Shown here: positions 27,818-39,720 of the stretch, piece by piece
Position numbering within the stretch: position 1 is the stretch's first letter
Layout: the number at the start of each line of letters is the position of its first letter
The notes under the pieces: generated by a model
What the model was told of the DNA's origin: nothing
Database searches by the model: none
What the model saw: only the letters and a program-made list of their open reading frames with translations
Program-made: the position numbers and the translations under genes
Origin: Helicobacteraceae bacterium
GTDB lineage: Bacteria > Campylobacterota > Campylobacteria > Campylobacterales > Sulfurimonadaceae
Length of the DNA stretch: 64,000 nucleotides
Direction of reading: 5' to 3'
Assembly (NCBI GenBank): GCA_027063225.1
Contig: JAMOSG010000036.1
Coordinates: forward strand, 1-64,000

Positions 27818-28181
27818 AAAATGCCTTTATTGCTCTTATAATATTATGTTTATATTCTTGCGTTAACTGATCGATTCTGCGTTCAAGTATAGAAAAGTCT
27901 AACTTCTCTTTTAAATCTTTTTTCTCTACCATATCTGCTAGAGGCTCAATTTGTTGTAAATTATAACGTCTCTCAAGTGCTAAAATAAGTTCTGCCTTAG
28001 AAAAAGGTTTAATTAAATCTGCTTCTTTTTTTGTAGAGATATAAAAATATTTAGAATCTTTTAAAGAAGGTTTATCTGTTACTATAATATCTGCTTGTTT
28101 TTTTGAACAAAGGTAGTTCACTAGAAATATCTCTAATGATTTTTGCAATAAAATAGAATTACAATCTAATGCAACTTTCAC
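27810..28181 (-). CDS. Conserved hypothetical protein upstream of rsmD
   Basis: I do not recognise a named family for this 123-residue protein. Residues 1-70 alternate short strands and helices in a way that resembles a shortened receiver-like fold (MKVALDCNSILLQKSLEIFL, then DIIVTDKP and the YFYISTK/LIKPFSKAEL segment resembling the K-P element of receivers). The C-terminal half is charged and helical. No phosphorylatable aspartate pattern is convincing. It is cotranslated with rsmD. Confidence 0.7.
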   Translation of the reverse strand: MKVALDCNSILLQKSLEIFLVNYLCSKKQADIIVTDKPSLKDSKYFYISTKKEADLIKPFSKAELILALERRYNLQQIEPLADMVEKKDLKEKLDFSILERRIDQLTQEYKHNIIRAIKAFYE

Positions 28182-28234
28182 CTACTACCCCTTTTTTAAT
28201 GCAATTATAACAAAAAACTTAAGTATTTGTAGTG

Positions 28235-28240
28235 TATAAT
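28235..28240 (+). promoter_or_regulatory. -10 box before murA
   Basis: A perfect TATAAT lies 33 bases before the murA start, in the divergent gap with the hypothetical gene. Confidence 0.55.
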
Positions 28241-28272
28241 AGTTTTAACTTTTTACTTGGATAACAAATTTC

Positions 28273-29535
28273 ATGGATTACTTACAAACGAAACAATCAA
28301 CCTCTTTAAGCGGTACTGTTACTATCTCTGGTGCAAAAAATGCATCACTTCCTCTTATTGCAATGAGTATCCTTGCAAAAAATAGAGTAACAATCACAAA
28401 TCTACCAAAAGTAGCAGATATAAAAACACTTTTACAACTTCTTACAAATCTTGGAGCAGAGTGTGTATTTATAGATGATGGGGTTACTATAGATACCTCA
28501 ACCATCAACAAAACAACTGCAACATACGACATTGTTCGTACAATGCGTGCTTCTATTTTAATTTTAGGGCCAATTCTTTCACGCTTTGGACATTGTGAAG
28601 TTTCACTTCCTGGTGGTTGTGCCATTGGGCAACGCCCTGTTGATTTACACCTAAAAGCATTAGAGCAAATGGGTGCTACAATTGAGATAAAAGCAGGATA
28701 TATCCAAGCAAAAGCACCACAAGGGCTAAAAGGTGCAAATATTATATTTGACAAAATAACAGTTACAGGAACTGCAAATGTTGTTATGGCTGCAGCTCTT
28801 GCAAATGGTGTTACAACAATTACTAATGCAGCAAGAGAGCCTGAAGTTGTACAACTTTGTGAAGTATTAGCAAAAAGTGGCGTAAAAATAGAGGGTATTG
28901 GAACTGCTATTTTAACAATTACAGGAACAAATAAAGAGCTTTTAAATATTGAACCATTTGAGATTATTCCAGATAGAATAGAAGCAGGTACTTACCTTTG
29001 TGCTGGTGCTATTACAAACTCAACTATCACTTTAAAAAAAGTTGAGCCTGAACATCTCCACGCTGTTACTTCAAAATTAGAGGAGATGGGTTTTAGTTTT
29101 AGCTCTACAAAAGATACTCTTACAATTCATCCAGCAAAAGAGATTTTGCCAGTTCGCATAGTAACACAAGAGTATCCAGCTTTTCCAACAGATATGCAAG
29201 CACAGTTTTTAGCACTTGCTACACAAGCAAATGGTGTTTCTATTATAGAGGAGCGTTTATTTGAAAACCGTTTTATGCATGTAAGTGAGCTCCAACGTAT
29301 GGGTGCAGACATTACATTAAATGGACACATAGCAACTGTAAAAGGAAAAACTCAACTTAGTGGTACAGATGTTATGGCAACAGATTTACGTGCATCTTCT
29401 GCACTTGTTTTAGCTGCACTTGTAGCAAATGGTACTACAAATATTCATAGAATTTACCATTTAGATAGAGGTTATGTAGAGTTAGAGAAAAAATTAGAAA
29501 CTCTTGGAGTTGATATTCAAAGATTAAAAGAGTAA
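28273..29535 (+). CDS. murA: UDP-N-acetylglucosamine 1-carboxyvinyltransferase
   Basis: MurA transfers enolpyruvate to UDP-GlcNAc, the first committed step of peptidoglycan synthesis and the fosfomycin target. The 420-residue protein has the N-terminal [11 protein letters not shown] motif with the active-site lysine, the loop [16 protein letters not shown] with the catalytic cysteine (about residue 117; fosfomycin-sensitive type), and the C-terminal [17 protein letters not shown] and [13 protein letters not shown] blocks. Length is standard. Confidence 0.97.
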   Translation: MDYLQTKQSTSLSGTVTISGAKNASLPLIAMSILAKNRVTITNLPKVADIKTLLQLLTNLGAECVFIDDGVTIDTSTINKTTATYDIVRTMRASILILGPILSRFGHCEVSLPGGCAIGQRPVDLHLKALEQMGATIEIKAGYIQAKAPQGLKGANIIFDKITVTGTANVVMAAALANGVTTITNAAREPEVVQLCEVLAKSGVKIEGIGTAILTITGTNKELLNIEPFEIIPDRIEAGTYLCAGAITNSTITLKKVEPEHLHAVTSKLEEMGFSFSSTKDTLTIHPAKEILPVRIVTQEYPAFPTDMQAQFLALATQANGVSIIEERLFENRFMHVSELQRMGADITLNGHIATVKGKTQLSGTDVMATDLRASSALVLAALVANGTTNIHRIYHLDRGYVELEKKLETLGVDIQRLKE

Positions 29536-29551
29536 GTAAAAATACTTACTC
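29530..29551. terminator. Bidirectional terminator between murA and purH
   Basis: A perfect nine-base inverted repeat (GAGTAAGTA, 29530-29538; TACTTACTC, 29543-29551) with an AAAA loop spans the murA stop. A TTTT run follows on the minus strand, so it also fits as the end of purH. Confidence 0.8.
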
Positions 29552-29558
29552 TCATTTG

Positions 29559-31094
29559 TTAATGTAAAAAGTGTCTTACTTCTGAGAAGTATAGACTCAT
29601 TCCATGCTCATTTGCAGCTTCTATAACTTCATCATCACGAATACTTCCACCTGGTTCAATCACATTTTTAACACCAGCTGCAGCTGCTGCATCAATGCTA
29701 TCTCTAAATGGGAAAAATGCTTCAGATGCTAAAGCAGAACCTGTTACATCAAGTCCCATCTCTTTTGCTTTTTTAAGTGCACATTGTGCTGCATCAACAC
29801 GGCTTGTCATACCCATACCAACAGCAACCATTGCTGCATCTTTTACATAAACTACACAATTAGATTTTGTTAAAGATGCTACTTTATAAGCAATCTCTAA
29901 ATCTTTCATCTCTTCTGGTGTTGCTGCATTTTTAGAAACAAGTTTTGCATTTTTTACTTCATCATCATTTACTTTATCTGCATCTTGGTACACAAAACCA
30001 CCATCAATATGTTTAAAGTCTTTTTTATCATTTGCAAGTACAAGTTTATCTGCACCCATCTCAAAAAGTTTAATACGCTTTTTCGATGCAAAAACTTCCT
30101 GAGCTTCAGGAGTTATACGCCCAGCAATAACAACCTCTAAGAAAATCTCATTCATCTTTTGTGCCAATTCACGTGTAACTACACCATTTACTGCTACAAC
30201 ACCACCAAATGCAGAAACAGGGTCACATTTAAGTGCTTCAGTATAAGCATCTACTAAGTTATCACGAATAGCAAATCCACAAGGGTTTCCATGTTTTGTG
30301 ATACATACAGCATTTTCATCACCAAATGCAGAAGCAATTTTTACAGCTCCACTTAAATCGTTAAGGTTGTTAAAACTCGCTTCCCCTTTAAGTGTTTTAA
30401 AATTATTGCTAAAGTGATCTTCAAACTCATACAGTGCACCTTTTTGGTGTGGATTTTCCCCATAGCGAGTATCCATAACTTTTTTACCAACTACAAACTG
30501 TTTTGCACCAAAACCATCATTGAAACGCTCATTCATATAGTTTGCAATCATAGAATCATACGCTGCAGTATGCTCATACGCTTTTATCATTAAAGAGCGA
30601 CGAAATTCTAATGTATTTTTTTCATTTTCTATCGCATCAATCACTGCATCATAATCATTTACATCTGTAACAATCATAACAGAATCAAAGTTTTTTGCTG
30701 CACTTCTAACCATTGCAGGACCACCAATATCGATATTTTCGATAATCTCTTCAAAATCATCTGTTTTTTCAATCGTTTCTTTAAAAGGGTAAAGATTTAC
30801 ACACACTAAATCGATCGCTTCAACACCTAGCTCTTTTGCTTGGTCTAAATGACTTTGCTTATCACGTCTATGTAAAATTCCACCATGAATATATGGGTTT
30901 AATGTTTTTACACGCCCCTCAAAACACTCAGGAAACTTTGTAACTTCATCTATTTCAATAGCAGCAATCCCAGCTTCTACTAACTTTTTGTATGTTCCAC
31001 CTGTTGAGATAATCTCAAAACCATTCTTTACTAAACTTTGACAAAACTCTACAACACCCGCTTTGTCACTTACACTTACTAATGCTCTTTTCAT
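29559..31094 (-). CDS. purH: Bifunctional AICAR formyltransferase/IMP cyclohydrolase
   Basis: PurH carries out the last two steps of IMP synthesis. The 511-residue protein has the N-terminal cyclohydrolase domain ([43 protein letters not shown]) and the C-terminal formyltransferase domain with the KHGNPCGFA catalytic motif and a final [21 protein letters not shown] segment. It is divergent from the tRNA cluster and convergent with murA. Confidence 0.97.
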   Translation of the reverse strand: MKRALVSVSDKAGVVEFCQSLVKNGFEIISTGGTYKKLVEAGIAAIEIDEVTKFPECFEGRVKTLNPYIHGGILHRRDKQSHLDQAKELGVEAIDLVCVNLYPFKETIEKTDDFEEIIENIDIGGPAMVRSAAKNFDSVMIVTDVNDYDAVIDAIENEKNTLEFRRSLMIKAYEHTAAYDSMIANYMNERFNDGFGAKQFVVGKKVMDTRYGENPHQKGALYEFEDHFSNNFKTLKGEASFNNLNDLSGAVKIASAFGDENAVCITKHGNPCGFAIRDNLVDAYTEALKCDPVSAFGGVVAVNGVVTRELAQKMNEIFLEVVIAGRITPEAQEVFASKKRIKLFEMGADKLVLANDKKDFKHIDGGFVYQDADKVNDDEVKNAKLVSKNAATPEEMKDLEIAYKVASLTKSNCVVYVKDAAMVAVGMGMTSRVDAAQCALKKAKEMGLDVTGSALASEAFFPFRDSIDAAAAAGVKNVIEPGGSIRDDEVIEAANEHGMSLYFSEVRHFLH

Positions 31095-31191
31095 ACCTAG
31101 CCTTACATCTAAAATATAGTTACGTCATTGTAACAAATATGAGTTTAGAAAACACCTAAAAAAGAAAAAAAAGCTTTTTTTCTAAAAACTC

Positions 31192-31220
31192 TTGACATTT
31201 AAAAAAAAATCCCCTATAAT
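31192..31220 (+). promoter_or_regulatory. Consensus sigma-70 promoter of the tRNA cluster
   Basis: TTGACA (31192-31197) and TATAAT (31215-31220) are separated by exactly 17 bases. Such a perfect -35 is uncommon in this phylum, where most promoters show only a -10. It lies 19 bases before the first tRNA and fits strong stable-RNA transcription. Confidence 0.9.
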
Positions 31221-31239
31221 TGCACTCACAAATAAAGAA

Positions 31240-31316
<77 letters not shown>

Positions 31317-31335
31317 ATTTTAAATTTCTACATTT

Positions 31336-31410
31336 TGGGGTATCGCCAAGCGGTAAGGCCTCGGTTTTTGGTACCGATATTCGGGGGTTCGAATCCCTCT
31401 ACCCCATCCA
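31336..31410 (+). tRNA. tRNA-Gln (TTG)
   Basis: The 75-base cloverleaf has a seven-pair acceptor stem (TGGGGTA with TACCCCA), anticodon loop TTTTGGT with anticodon TTG, and encoded CCA. It lies between the two initiator tRNA copies. Confidence 0.95.
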
Positions 31411-31442
31411 CTTGTTTTTTAATTTTCTTTAGTTGTAAATAT

Positions 31443-31519
<77 letters not shown>

Positions 31520-31536
31520 ATTTCAATTACACTTTT

Positions 31537-31612
<76 letters not shown>

Positions 31613-31618
31613 CCCTTT

Positions 31619-32344
31619 TTAAAAATCATCATCATTTTCAAATTCATCTAAACTTTTTTGATACTCTAACTTATCTAACTCCTCTTGAGTCATCATAAGC
31701 TCTTTCATCTTTTTAGTAAAAAATGTTCTATCTTCAAGTTTTGTCATATATGCATATGTACCATAAACAATTGCAAAAAATGTTGCACTTACAATAACTT
31801 TTTGTGCAAAAGAAAATTGTGTAATTGGCTCTTTAATTTTCATCTCACATACACCACCTGGACAATGTGTTGCTTTTTTACTCATAAACAAAGAGTAAAG
31901 TTTACAACCAACACACACAGAAAAAGCAGATTCTAAAAATAAAAGTGCCATACAAATTAAACAAACAAGCACTTTTAGCGGATTTGGTTGAAAGTCAATT
32001 ACTAAATAGTAAAACATAGGAAGTGCAAAAAGTAACCCAACTCCCCATGCAAAACGTTTTTGTGCAGCACCTACATACTCTGGAGTTTGATTTTGCACAA
32101 AAACTCTTCCAAGTAATAAACTAGGTGCATAACGAGGATTAAGAACTCGTATTAAAAAATCTAGCGTAAAAAATGAAACAAAGTATTTTGAAAAAATAGC
32201 TGTACCTAACATTACACCATTTGTTAAACCTAAAAATGCTCCAACAAACAAAATTCCAGCTGCAGCTCTTGCTTCACGTTCATTTAAAACAGGAACATCA
32301 TATCCCGCAACACTCTCCCCATATTGCCAAAAACTTTTTTTCAT
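31619..32344 (-). CDS. DUF4395 family membrane protein
   Basis: The 241-residue protein has about four to five membrane segments and matches the DUF4395 family: the opening VPVLNEREARAAAGILF, a cysteine-containing VCVGCKLYSLF segment near residue 145, and a cytoplasmic C terminus rich in Asp/Glu. Two further cysteine-bearing stretches (residues about 160-165) may bind metal or form disulfides. Function is unknown. It is convergent with the tRNA cluster and lies downstream of the hotdog gene. Confidence 0.82.
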   Translation of the reverse strand: MKKSFWQYGESVAGYDVPVLNEREARAAAGILFVGAFLGLTNGVMLGTAIFSKYFVSFFTLDFLIRVLNPRYAPSLLLGRVFVQNQTPEYVGAAQKRFAWGVGLLFALPMFYYLVIDFQPNPLKVLVCLICMALLFLESAFSVCVGCKLYSLFMSKKATHCPGGVCEMKIKEPITQFSFAQKVIVSATFFAIVYGTYAYMTKLEDRTFFTKKMKELMMTQEELDKLEYQKSLDEFENDDDF

Positions 32345-32370
32345 TTTCCACCCTTACATTATAAGTTTTT

Positions 32371-32856
32371 CTAATCTTCATCCTCATTATACAATTTTAA
32401 TTTTAAGACATGCTTTTCTGTAATAACTGTTTTAAACTCCCCTTCAAACACTTTAATATCATGTACTTTCCCTATTACATGCACGTTACGTTTTCTTCCC
32501 TCTTTATGGCGAACCCTTGCTACAAAGTTTACTTCATCATAAAGTTTTACAGGAGATAAAAACTGACAATCACTTGCTACTAAAACAACATTTTTCTCAT
32601 TTACTGCTGCCATTGCTGCAAAATCTGCTGCACCAAAAACAAACCCTCCATGAATAAGCCCCATATCATCAGCAACCATTTCATCTGTTGTAGTAAGACG
32701 CACCTCAACATATCCAACTTCTAACTTTAAAATCTCTCCACATAAAGCTTGATTTATTCTTGTATGTGTATTTAGAATTACAAGGGAGTCATCTTTATGA
32801 ATATGAGATTCCTCTAAAAGCTCCTCATCACTTTTTTTATTGCTATTTTCTACCAT
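32371..32856 (-). CDS. Hotdog-fold thioesterase-like protein (Cj0977-type)
   Basis: The 161-residue protein has a PaaI/FapR-like hotdog domain from about residue 30. The conserved segment is [23 protein letters not shown], followed by [15 protein letters not shown] and [18 protein letters not shown]. It closely resembles Cj0977 of C. jejuni (from memory), a hotdog protein needed for virulence, and shares its neighbour cmoB. Cj0977 has acyl-CoA-binding properties without clear thioesterase activity, so enzyme function should not be assumed. It overlaps cmoB by 14 bases. Confidence 0.82.
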   Translation of the reverse strand: MVENSNKKSDEELLEESHIHKDDSLVILNTHTRINQALCGEILKLEVGYVEVRLTTTDEMVADDMGLIHGGFVFGAADFAAMAAVNEKNVVLVASDCQFLSPVKLYDEVNFVARVRHKEGRKRNVHVIGKVHDIKVFEGEFKTVITEKHVLKLKLYNEDED

Positions 32857-33751
32857 TTTTTTCCTTTTTTACTAATCTTACATAAACACGTTGTGGTGCT
32901 GGATACCCCTCTACTGTTTTTGAGCTATCCTCTGGATCTAAAAAGTTCTCTAATGACTCACCCTCTATCCACTGCGTTTTTCTTTGTTCTGTTGCATCTG
33001 TTACTTTTGTTTCTAACACTTCAAACTCACTAAAACCTGCACGTAAACACCAGTTTTTTAAAGCTTTAATAGTAGGTACAAAGTAGATATTTGGTATTTT
33101 AGAGTAACTAGAAGCTGGGCAAAGTGCCATCTCCTCTTCTCCATCAATGTAAAAAGTATCTAAAATCACTTCCCCCTCTTTATCTAACCCTCTATAAAGA
33201 GATTTTAACATCGCTACTGGATCACTCCTATGGTAAAGCACACCTAAACAAAAAATAGTATCAAACTTCTCTGGGTAAAACTCTAAATGCTCGACACCTA
33301 AAAGCTCATAGACAATATCACTTTTTATAAAATGGTTTATAAAATCAAATTGCGTTTTATAAAGTGGTGAAGGATCAAACCCTACTAAAAGTTTAGGGTT
33401 ATCCTCTTGCATTCTAAAAAGATAATACCCATTATTACACCCAATATCTGCTACCTTTTTCCCCTCTAAATTAAAATAGGGGCGTAGCAGATTATATTTT
33501 ATATTGCTTCTCCACTCTGTATCTATAAAAAGGTTTCCAATTTGAAAAGGACCTTTTCTCCAAGGCATCATATTCTTAGCAACTTCTGTAATATGTGATG
33601 TATCAAACTCACCCTCTATTGTTAGAGTATCTTCAAGTTTTACATTTACATCTTCATACTTAGCTAAAGAGTTTAATGCCTCTCGAAGTGGCGATATATT
33701 TTTCCAAGTCATCCATTTTTCACGCTCTTTTTTTAGTTGTTCTATATCCAT
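32843..33751 (-). CDS. cmoB: tRNA uridine-34 carboxymethyltransferase CmoB
   Basis: CmoB transfers a carboxymethyl group from carboxy-SAM to 5-hydroxyuridine at tRNA position 34. The 302-residue protein has the CmoB N-terminal helical part ([10 protein letters not shown]), the [20 protein letters not shown] stretch, and a SAM-binding fold starting at [15 protein letters not shown] with [12 protein letters not shown] downstream. No cmoA is present in the window. The gene is cotranslated with the downstream hotdog gene. Confidence 0.93.
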   Translation of the reverse strand: MDIEQLKKEREKWMTWKNISPLREALNSLAKYEDVNVKLEDTLTIEGEFDTSHITEVAKNMMPWRKGPFQIGNLFIDTEWRSNIKYNLLRPYFNLEGKKVADIGCNNGYYLFRMQEDNPKLLVGFDPSPLYKTQFDFINHFIKSDIVYELLGVEHLEFYPEKFDTIFCLGVLYHRSDPVAMLKSLYRGLDKEGEVILDTFYIDGEEEMALCPASSYSKIPNIYFVPTIKALKNWCLRAGFSEFEVLETKVTDATEQRKTQWIEGESLENFLDPEDSSKTVEGYPAPQRVYVRLVKKEKNGRK

Positions 33752-33780
33752 ACTTTATTCTTTACATAGTTAAATTTTTA

Positions 33781-33786
33781 TATAAT
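33781..33786 (+). promoter_or_regulatory. -10 box before the CDF transporter gene
   Basis: TATAAT lies 26 bases before the TTG start. AAAGGA sits at about 33802-33807, just before the start, as ribosome site. Confidence 0.5.
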
Positions 33787-33812
33787 TGTAGCAAAATTAC
33801 TAAAGGAATGTT

Positions 33813-34703
33813 TTGCGTTTAGAAAAAAAAGCAACATTGGTATCAACTTCAGTTGCAGCCTTACTTGTTCTTATTAAGATGGCTGTTGGAATTTTAAGTG
33901 GGTCTATTGCAGTGCTTGCTTCTGCAATAGATAGTTTTTTAGATTTAACTGTTTCACTCTTTAACTATTTTGCCCTTAATTCAGCAGAAAAAGATTCCGA
34001 TGACACATTTCACTATGGGCGTGGAAAACTAGAACCTCTTGCAGCGGTTATTGAGGGATTTGTTATCTCTATGTCCGCTTTATTTATCCTTTATGAGGCA
34101 CTCCATAAAATTCTACATCCACTTCCAATGGAATATATGCAACAAAGTGTTGGAGTGATGATAATCTCTTTTGTAGTCACTGCATTTCTTGTAATGTTTC
34201 TTAATAGTGTTGCAAATAAAACAAATAATATGGTTATAAAAGCAGATGCTCTGCACTATAAAACTGACCTTTTTTCAAATGGTGCTATTTTAGTTGCTCT
34301 TTTACTTATCTCTTTTACAGGAGAAAATATAATAGATCCTATTTTGGGTATTTTAATAGCTGTTTATATGCTTTATTCGGCATACCCGATTATGAAAGAG
34401 GGAATTTTAATGCTTCTTGATGTAGCACTTGATAAAGAAGATATTGAAAAAATAGAAACTCTTTTAAAAAATGAAAAAGAGATTACAACATACCATTTTC
34501 TTCAAACGCGTATTGCAGGATCAGATATTTTTATATCGGTTCATTTAGTTTTTAATATGGAAATTTCACTCTATGATGCACATCTTATTTCAGATAAAAT
34601 AGAAGCAAAATTAAAAGGTTTATTTGAAGAAGATAAAGATGTTCATATTTTAATTCATATGGATCCGTATGATGATTCAGAAATAAATGAAGAAGAAAGA
34701 TAA
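33813..34703 (+). CDS. Cation diffusion facilitator (zinc/iron/manganese efflux)
   Basis: The 296-residue protein has six membrane segments in the first 200 residues. It has the metal-binding HYGRGKLEPLAA motif in helix 2, KADALHYKTDLFSN in helix 5, and a cytoplasmic C-terminal domain with IHMDP. It starts at TTG with a good ribosome site. The DxxxD-type sites point to efflux of Zn, Fe or related ions (FieF-like); the exact ion is not determinable. It is divergent from cmoB. Confidence 0.9.
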   Translation: MRLEKKATLVSTSVAALLVLIKMAVGILSGSIAVLASAIDSFLDLTVSLFNYFALNSAEKDSDDTFHYGRGKLEPLAAVIEGFVISMSALFILYEALHKILHPLPMEYMQQSVGVMIISFVVTAFLVMFLNSVANKTNNMVIKADALHYKTDLFSNGAILVALLLISFTGENIIDPILGILIAVYMLYSAYPIMKEGILMLLDVALDKEDIEKIETLLKNEKEITTYHFLQTRIAGSDIFISVHLVFNMEISLYDAHLISDKIEAKLKGLFEEDKDVHILIHMDPYDDSEINEEER

Positions 34704-34708
34704 AAGAA

Positions 34709-34735
34709 GGAGGTGTAGCTAAAAAGCTACACTCC
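34709..34735. terminator. Bidirectional hairpin between CDF and mrp genes
   Basis: GGAGGTGTAGC (34709-34719) pairs with GCTACACTCC (34726-34735), with one bulged G and a six-base loop. It overlaps the last codons of the convergent mrp gene. Confidence 0.7.
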
Positions 34736-35854
34736 ACAACTTCCGCCACCTGTTGAACAAGCACTTACACCTGGAGGTGTTGTTGGTTGGATTGCAGCAT
34801 TATCAACCCCACCAGTTTTGTTAATCTCTTCAATTTGATTCCAAACATCTTCAGCAGCTTTCATATAGCGTTTAGCACTCTCAGAAGTTGGAGCTACGTA
34901 AGTGATAGGCTTTCCAGCATCTCCACCCTCACGAATTGCAGGCTCAATTGGAATCTCTGCTAATACTTTTGTACCAAACTCCTCTGCCATTGGCTGAGAT
35001 GTTCCTTTTCCAAAAATATCATACTCAACACCAGTATCTGGAGCGATAAATCCACTCATATTTTCAACAATTCCACCAATTGGAATATGAAGTTTTTTAA
35101 ACATATCTAAAGAACGACGTGAATCATCAAGAGAAACTGTTTGAGGTGTTGTTACAGTAAGACCAAGTGTTACAGGTACACTTTGTGCAAGTGTAAGTTG
35201 TGCATCACCTGTTCCTGGTGGCATATCGATAACTAAAACATCGAGTTTTGACCATGCAATATCACGTAAAAATTGCTCGATTGCTTTCATAATCATCGAT
35301 CCACGCCACATTAAAGATTGACCCTCTTCCATAAGTGAACCCATAGACATAACCTCTAAACCATACGCAGAGATTGGAAGAACTTTGTTTCCTACCACTT
35401 CTGGTTTTACATCTTCTATACCTAACATACGTGGAATATTTGGACCATAAATATCTGCATCTAAAAGACCAACTTTTTTCCCTTGCATCGCTAATGCAAT
35501 AGCTATATTTACAGATGTAGTAGATTTACCAACTCCACCTTTACCTGAACTTACCATTAGAAAGTTTTGCACTTGTGGAGCAATATTTTTCCCACGTGAA
35601 GATGATTCTCTTGGCATTTGTGGAGCTTTAATATTTGGTGTAACTTTTGTAGCACCAGCACGTTTAAGCTCTGTTACACAATCATCAAAAATTTGTTGTG
35701 CAACTTCTGGAGCACTTGAAGTGATCTCTACATCGAAACTTACTTCAGTACCATTGATTACAATATTTTTTACAAATCCAAAACTTACAATATCTTTTGT
35801 AAAACCTGGATACATAACTTTAGAAAGAGCTGACTTTACAACTTCTTCATTCAT
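34727..35854 (-). CDS. mrp: Mrp/ApbC-type iron-sulfur carrier ATPase
   Basis: The 375-residue protein has a MIP18/DUF59 domain at the N terminus (about 1-85), a deviant Walker A SSGKGGVGKSTTSVNIA, the Walker B-type DMPPGTGDAQL segment, and VENMSGFI. The C terminus is glycine- and cysteine-rich (CSTGGGSCGV). Mrp/ApbC proteins carry or assemble iron-sulfur clusters; ThiC, encoded just upstream, is itself a 4Fe-4S enzyme. Whether they are cotranscribed depends on the structured 199-base gap between them. Confidence 0.92.
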   Translation of the reverse strand: MNEEVVKSALSKVMYPGFTKDIVSFGFVKNIVINGTEVSFDVEITSSAPEVAQQIFDDCVTELKRAGATKVTPNIKAPQMPRESSSRGKNIAPQVQNFLMVSSGKGGVGKSTTSVNIAIALAMQGKKVGLLDADIYGPNIPRMLGIEDVKPEVVGNKVLPISAYGLEVMSMGSLMEEGQSLMWRGSMIMKAIEQFLRDIAWSKLDVLVIDMPPGTGDAQLTLAQSVPVTLGLTVTTPQTVSLDDSRRSLDMFKKLHIPIGGIVENMSGFIAPDTGVEYDIFGKGTSQPMAEEFGTKVLAEIPIEPAIREGGDAGKPITYVAPTSESAKRYMKAAEDVWNQIEEINKTGGVDNAAIQPTTPPGVSACSTGGGSCGV

Positions 35855-35935
35855 AAGCTTTCCTTTTTTTTAATATTTGTTAATGCAATAATATCTAAAT
35901 AAGAGAAATATACTCTTATTTAAACATTAAATTTT

Positions 35936-35960
35936 TAGTGAGCATTTGCAAGTTTGTTTT
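35936..35960. repeat. 25-base direct repeat, extra copy of the thiC 3' end
   Basis: This exactly copies 36055-36079, which includes the thiC stop and last codons. It sits in the gap between thiC and mrp, 119 bases from the other copy. Confidence 0.85.
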
Positions 35961-36038
35961 TCTATTTTTAGCTCATATTTTTGCAACAAAGTCACAAAAA
36001 TATTCAAACACTAAAGCTATGCCCATAAAGGGCAAGAG

Positions 36039-37701
<1,663 letters not shown>

Positions 37702-38829
37702 TTGTCAGATACTACACTCATTTTACTTGCTGCTGGTAGTTCTAGTAGGTTTGATTACAACGTAAAAAAGCAATGGTTACGTATTGGAGATACTCCACTG
37801 TGGCAATTTGTAGCACAACGTTTCGCACAAAGTGGGCTTTTTAGTAACATTATTGTTACAGCTTCTGCAACAGATATAGAGTTTATGAAACAATACAGCT
37901 CCTCTTTTACTTTTGTTGAGGGTGGAGCTTCAAGGCAACTCTCACTTAAAAATGCTTTAGAATTTGTAAAGAGTGAATATGTGCTTGTTAGTGATATTGC
38001 TCGTGCTTGTATCTCTCGACAATTTTTAGAAACTATTCTTTTGCATAAAACTCAAGCAAAAAGTGTTGTGCCTTACCTTAAGGTTACTGACACTATTGTG
38101 TACCAAAACCAAACTATCAATAGAGATGAAGTAAAGCGTATTCAAACTCCTCAACTCTCACACACTCAAACACTTAAAGAGGCACTCCAAACTCAACAAG
38201 AGTTTACAGATGAAAGTAGTGCCATAGCAGCACTTGGGTATGAGCGTTATTTTATTTTAGGTGAAGAGGATGCTCATAAAATCACTTATGTAAGTGATCT
38301 TAACAAAGTTCCATGTTTAGCCAAACCATCAAATAACACTTTAAGTGGAAACGGTTTTGATGTACACCCATTTGAACAAAATAAAGCTATGTATTTAGGT
38401 GGTGTGCATATAGAGAATGTAGAATATGGTTTTGCAGCACATAGCGATGGCGATGTAGCCATTCATGCACTTATAGATGCACTTTTAGGTGCCGCTGGAA
38501 TGGGTGATATTGGTATGCTATTTCCTGATAATGACAACACTTACAAAAATATAGACTCTAAAAAACTCCTCAGTGAAGTTGTTACAAAACTTCACAACTA
38601 TGGGTTTGAAATTATTAATGTAGATATTACCATAGCAGCTCAAAAACCTCGCCTTGCAAAGTATAAAATGGCAATGAGAACAACTCTTGCTACTATTTTA
38701 GGTATAAACCAAGCACTTTGTAATGTTAAAGCAACGACAACTGAAAAACTGGGTTTTGTTGGTAGAGGTGAAGGTGTAAGTGTATGGGCAAATGCAAGTT
38801 TAAAATATTTTGATTGGACGAAGGTATAA
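37702..38829 (+). CDS. ispDF: Bifunctional IspDF enzyme of the MEP isoprenoid pathway
   Basis: The 375-residue fusion has an N-terminal cytidylyltransferase (IspD) domain beginning LILLAAGSSSRF with KKQWLRIG. From about residue 215 the IspF cyclodiphosphate synthase domain follows: GNGFDVHPF (metal ligands), AAHSDGDVAIHALIDALLGA, and a terminal ATTTEKLGFVGRGEG block. The fusion is typical of Campylobacterota. It starts at TTG with AAGGG upstream. The IspD part omits some N-terminal spacing but all motifs are present. The regulator, ATP sulfurylase-like and pgpA genes follow in tight order, as in C. jejuni. Confidence 0.95.
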   Translation: MSDTTLILLAAGSSSRFDYNVKKQWLRIGDTPLWQFVAQRFAQSGLFSNIIVTASATDIEFMKQYSSSFTFVEGGASRQLSLKNALEFVKSEYVLVSDIARACISRQFLETILLHKTQAKSVVPYLKVTDTIVYQNQTINRDEVKRIQTPQLSHTQTLKEALQTQQEFTDESSAIAALGYERYFILGEEDAHKITYVSDLNKVPCLAKPSNNTLSGNGFDVHPFEQNKAMYLGGVHIENVEYGFAAHSDGDVAIHALIDALLGAAGMGDIGMLFPDNDNTYKNIDSKKLLSEVVTKLHNYGFEIINVDITIAAQKPRLAKYKMAMRTTLATILGINQALCNVKATTTEKLGFVGRGEGVSVWANASLKYFDWTKV

Positions 38830-38832
38830 AGA

Positions 38833-39720
38833 TTGAAGATATTAATTATAGAAAATGAGATATATTTAGCGCAAAGTATCGCTACAAAGCTCTCTGAAAA
38901 GGGGCATATTTGTGAAATGTGTACCTCAACAAAAGATGCTATTAAAGGTAGCCAATACGATGTAGTACTCCTTTCTACAAATATTAATGGTCAAGATTTC
39001 AATCCTGTTATAGAAACTTTTAAAAAATCGATTGTTATTTTAATGGTTTCATACATTAGTAACGACACAGTTTCTAAACCCCTTGCAGCTGGTGCAAAAG
39101 ACTATATCTTAAAACCTTTTATGATAGAAGAGCTTATTAGAAAGATTGATCATTACCAAGATTATGAGCGTCTTAAAAAGAGAAATGTAGCTTATGAAAA
39201 GTACCTTAACTACTCTTTTGAATCTCTCTCTAAAGAGTATGACCATAACAATATTGAGTTACCTCTTTTTATCGCATCATCGTTTGGTAAATATGCTGAT
39301 GCGTTTGCATTTGAACATGCTCAAGCTAAAAATGCACCTTTTTATTTTGTGTCGCTAAGTGAACCAAAAGCACTTCAAGAGATAGAGTCTATTCCCCACA
39401 ATGCTATCATTTATGTAACAGACTTTCAAGTACTTAAAAAAGGTGAGCGTCAAACATTTTTAGATCTTATAAAAGAGAAAAACGTTATTGTCGCAAGTAG
39501 TGAAAAAATAGAAGATATCCCTTACAATGTTCTTGAAATTAAAAATGAAAATACACTTTTTGATAGAAGCGACATCCTCCCAATTGAGGATTATATTAAA
39601 TTTATCGTGTTAAACTTTCAAGATAAATACCCAGATACTGAACTTTCTAAAAAACTAGGAATTTCACGTAAAAGCCTTTGGGAAAAAAGAAAAAAATATG
39701 ACATCACAAAGAAAAAATAA
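38833..39720 (+). CDS. Atypical orphan response regulator, HP1021/Cj1608-type
   Basis: The 295-residue protein has an N-terminal receiver fold (1-105) and a C-terminal helix-turn-helix of Fis type (DTELSKKLGISRKSLWEKRKKY). The phosphorylation aspartate is missing: the position reads LLST with Ser48, and the acidic pocket at the start reads IENE, while the lysine (K94 in YILKPF) is kept. Its place between ispDF and the ATP sulfurylase-like gene matches Cj1608 in C. jejuni. HP1021-type regulators act without phosphorylation and control replication initiation and redox genes. It starts at TTG. Confidence 0.85.
   Translation: MKILIIENEIYLAQSIATKLSEKGHICEMCTSTKDAIKGSQYDVVLLSTNINGQDFNPVIETFKKSIVILMVSYISNDTVSKPLAAGAKDYILKPFMIEELIRKIDHYQDYERLKKRNVAYEKYLNYSFESLSKEYDHNNIELPLFIASSFGKYADAFAFEHAQAKNAPFYFVSLSEPKALQEIESIPHNAIIYVTDFQVLKKGERQTFLDLIKEKNVIVASSEKIEDIPYNVLEIKNENTLFDRSDILPIEDYIKFIVLNFQDKYPDTELSKKLGISRKSLWEKRKKYDITKKK

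Noticed and set aside
28278..28754. Open frame antisense to murA
   Set aside because: It is fully inside murA, whose motifs and length are normal, and shows no recognisable protein features.
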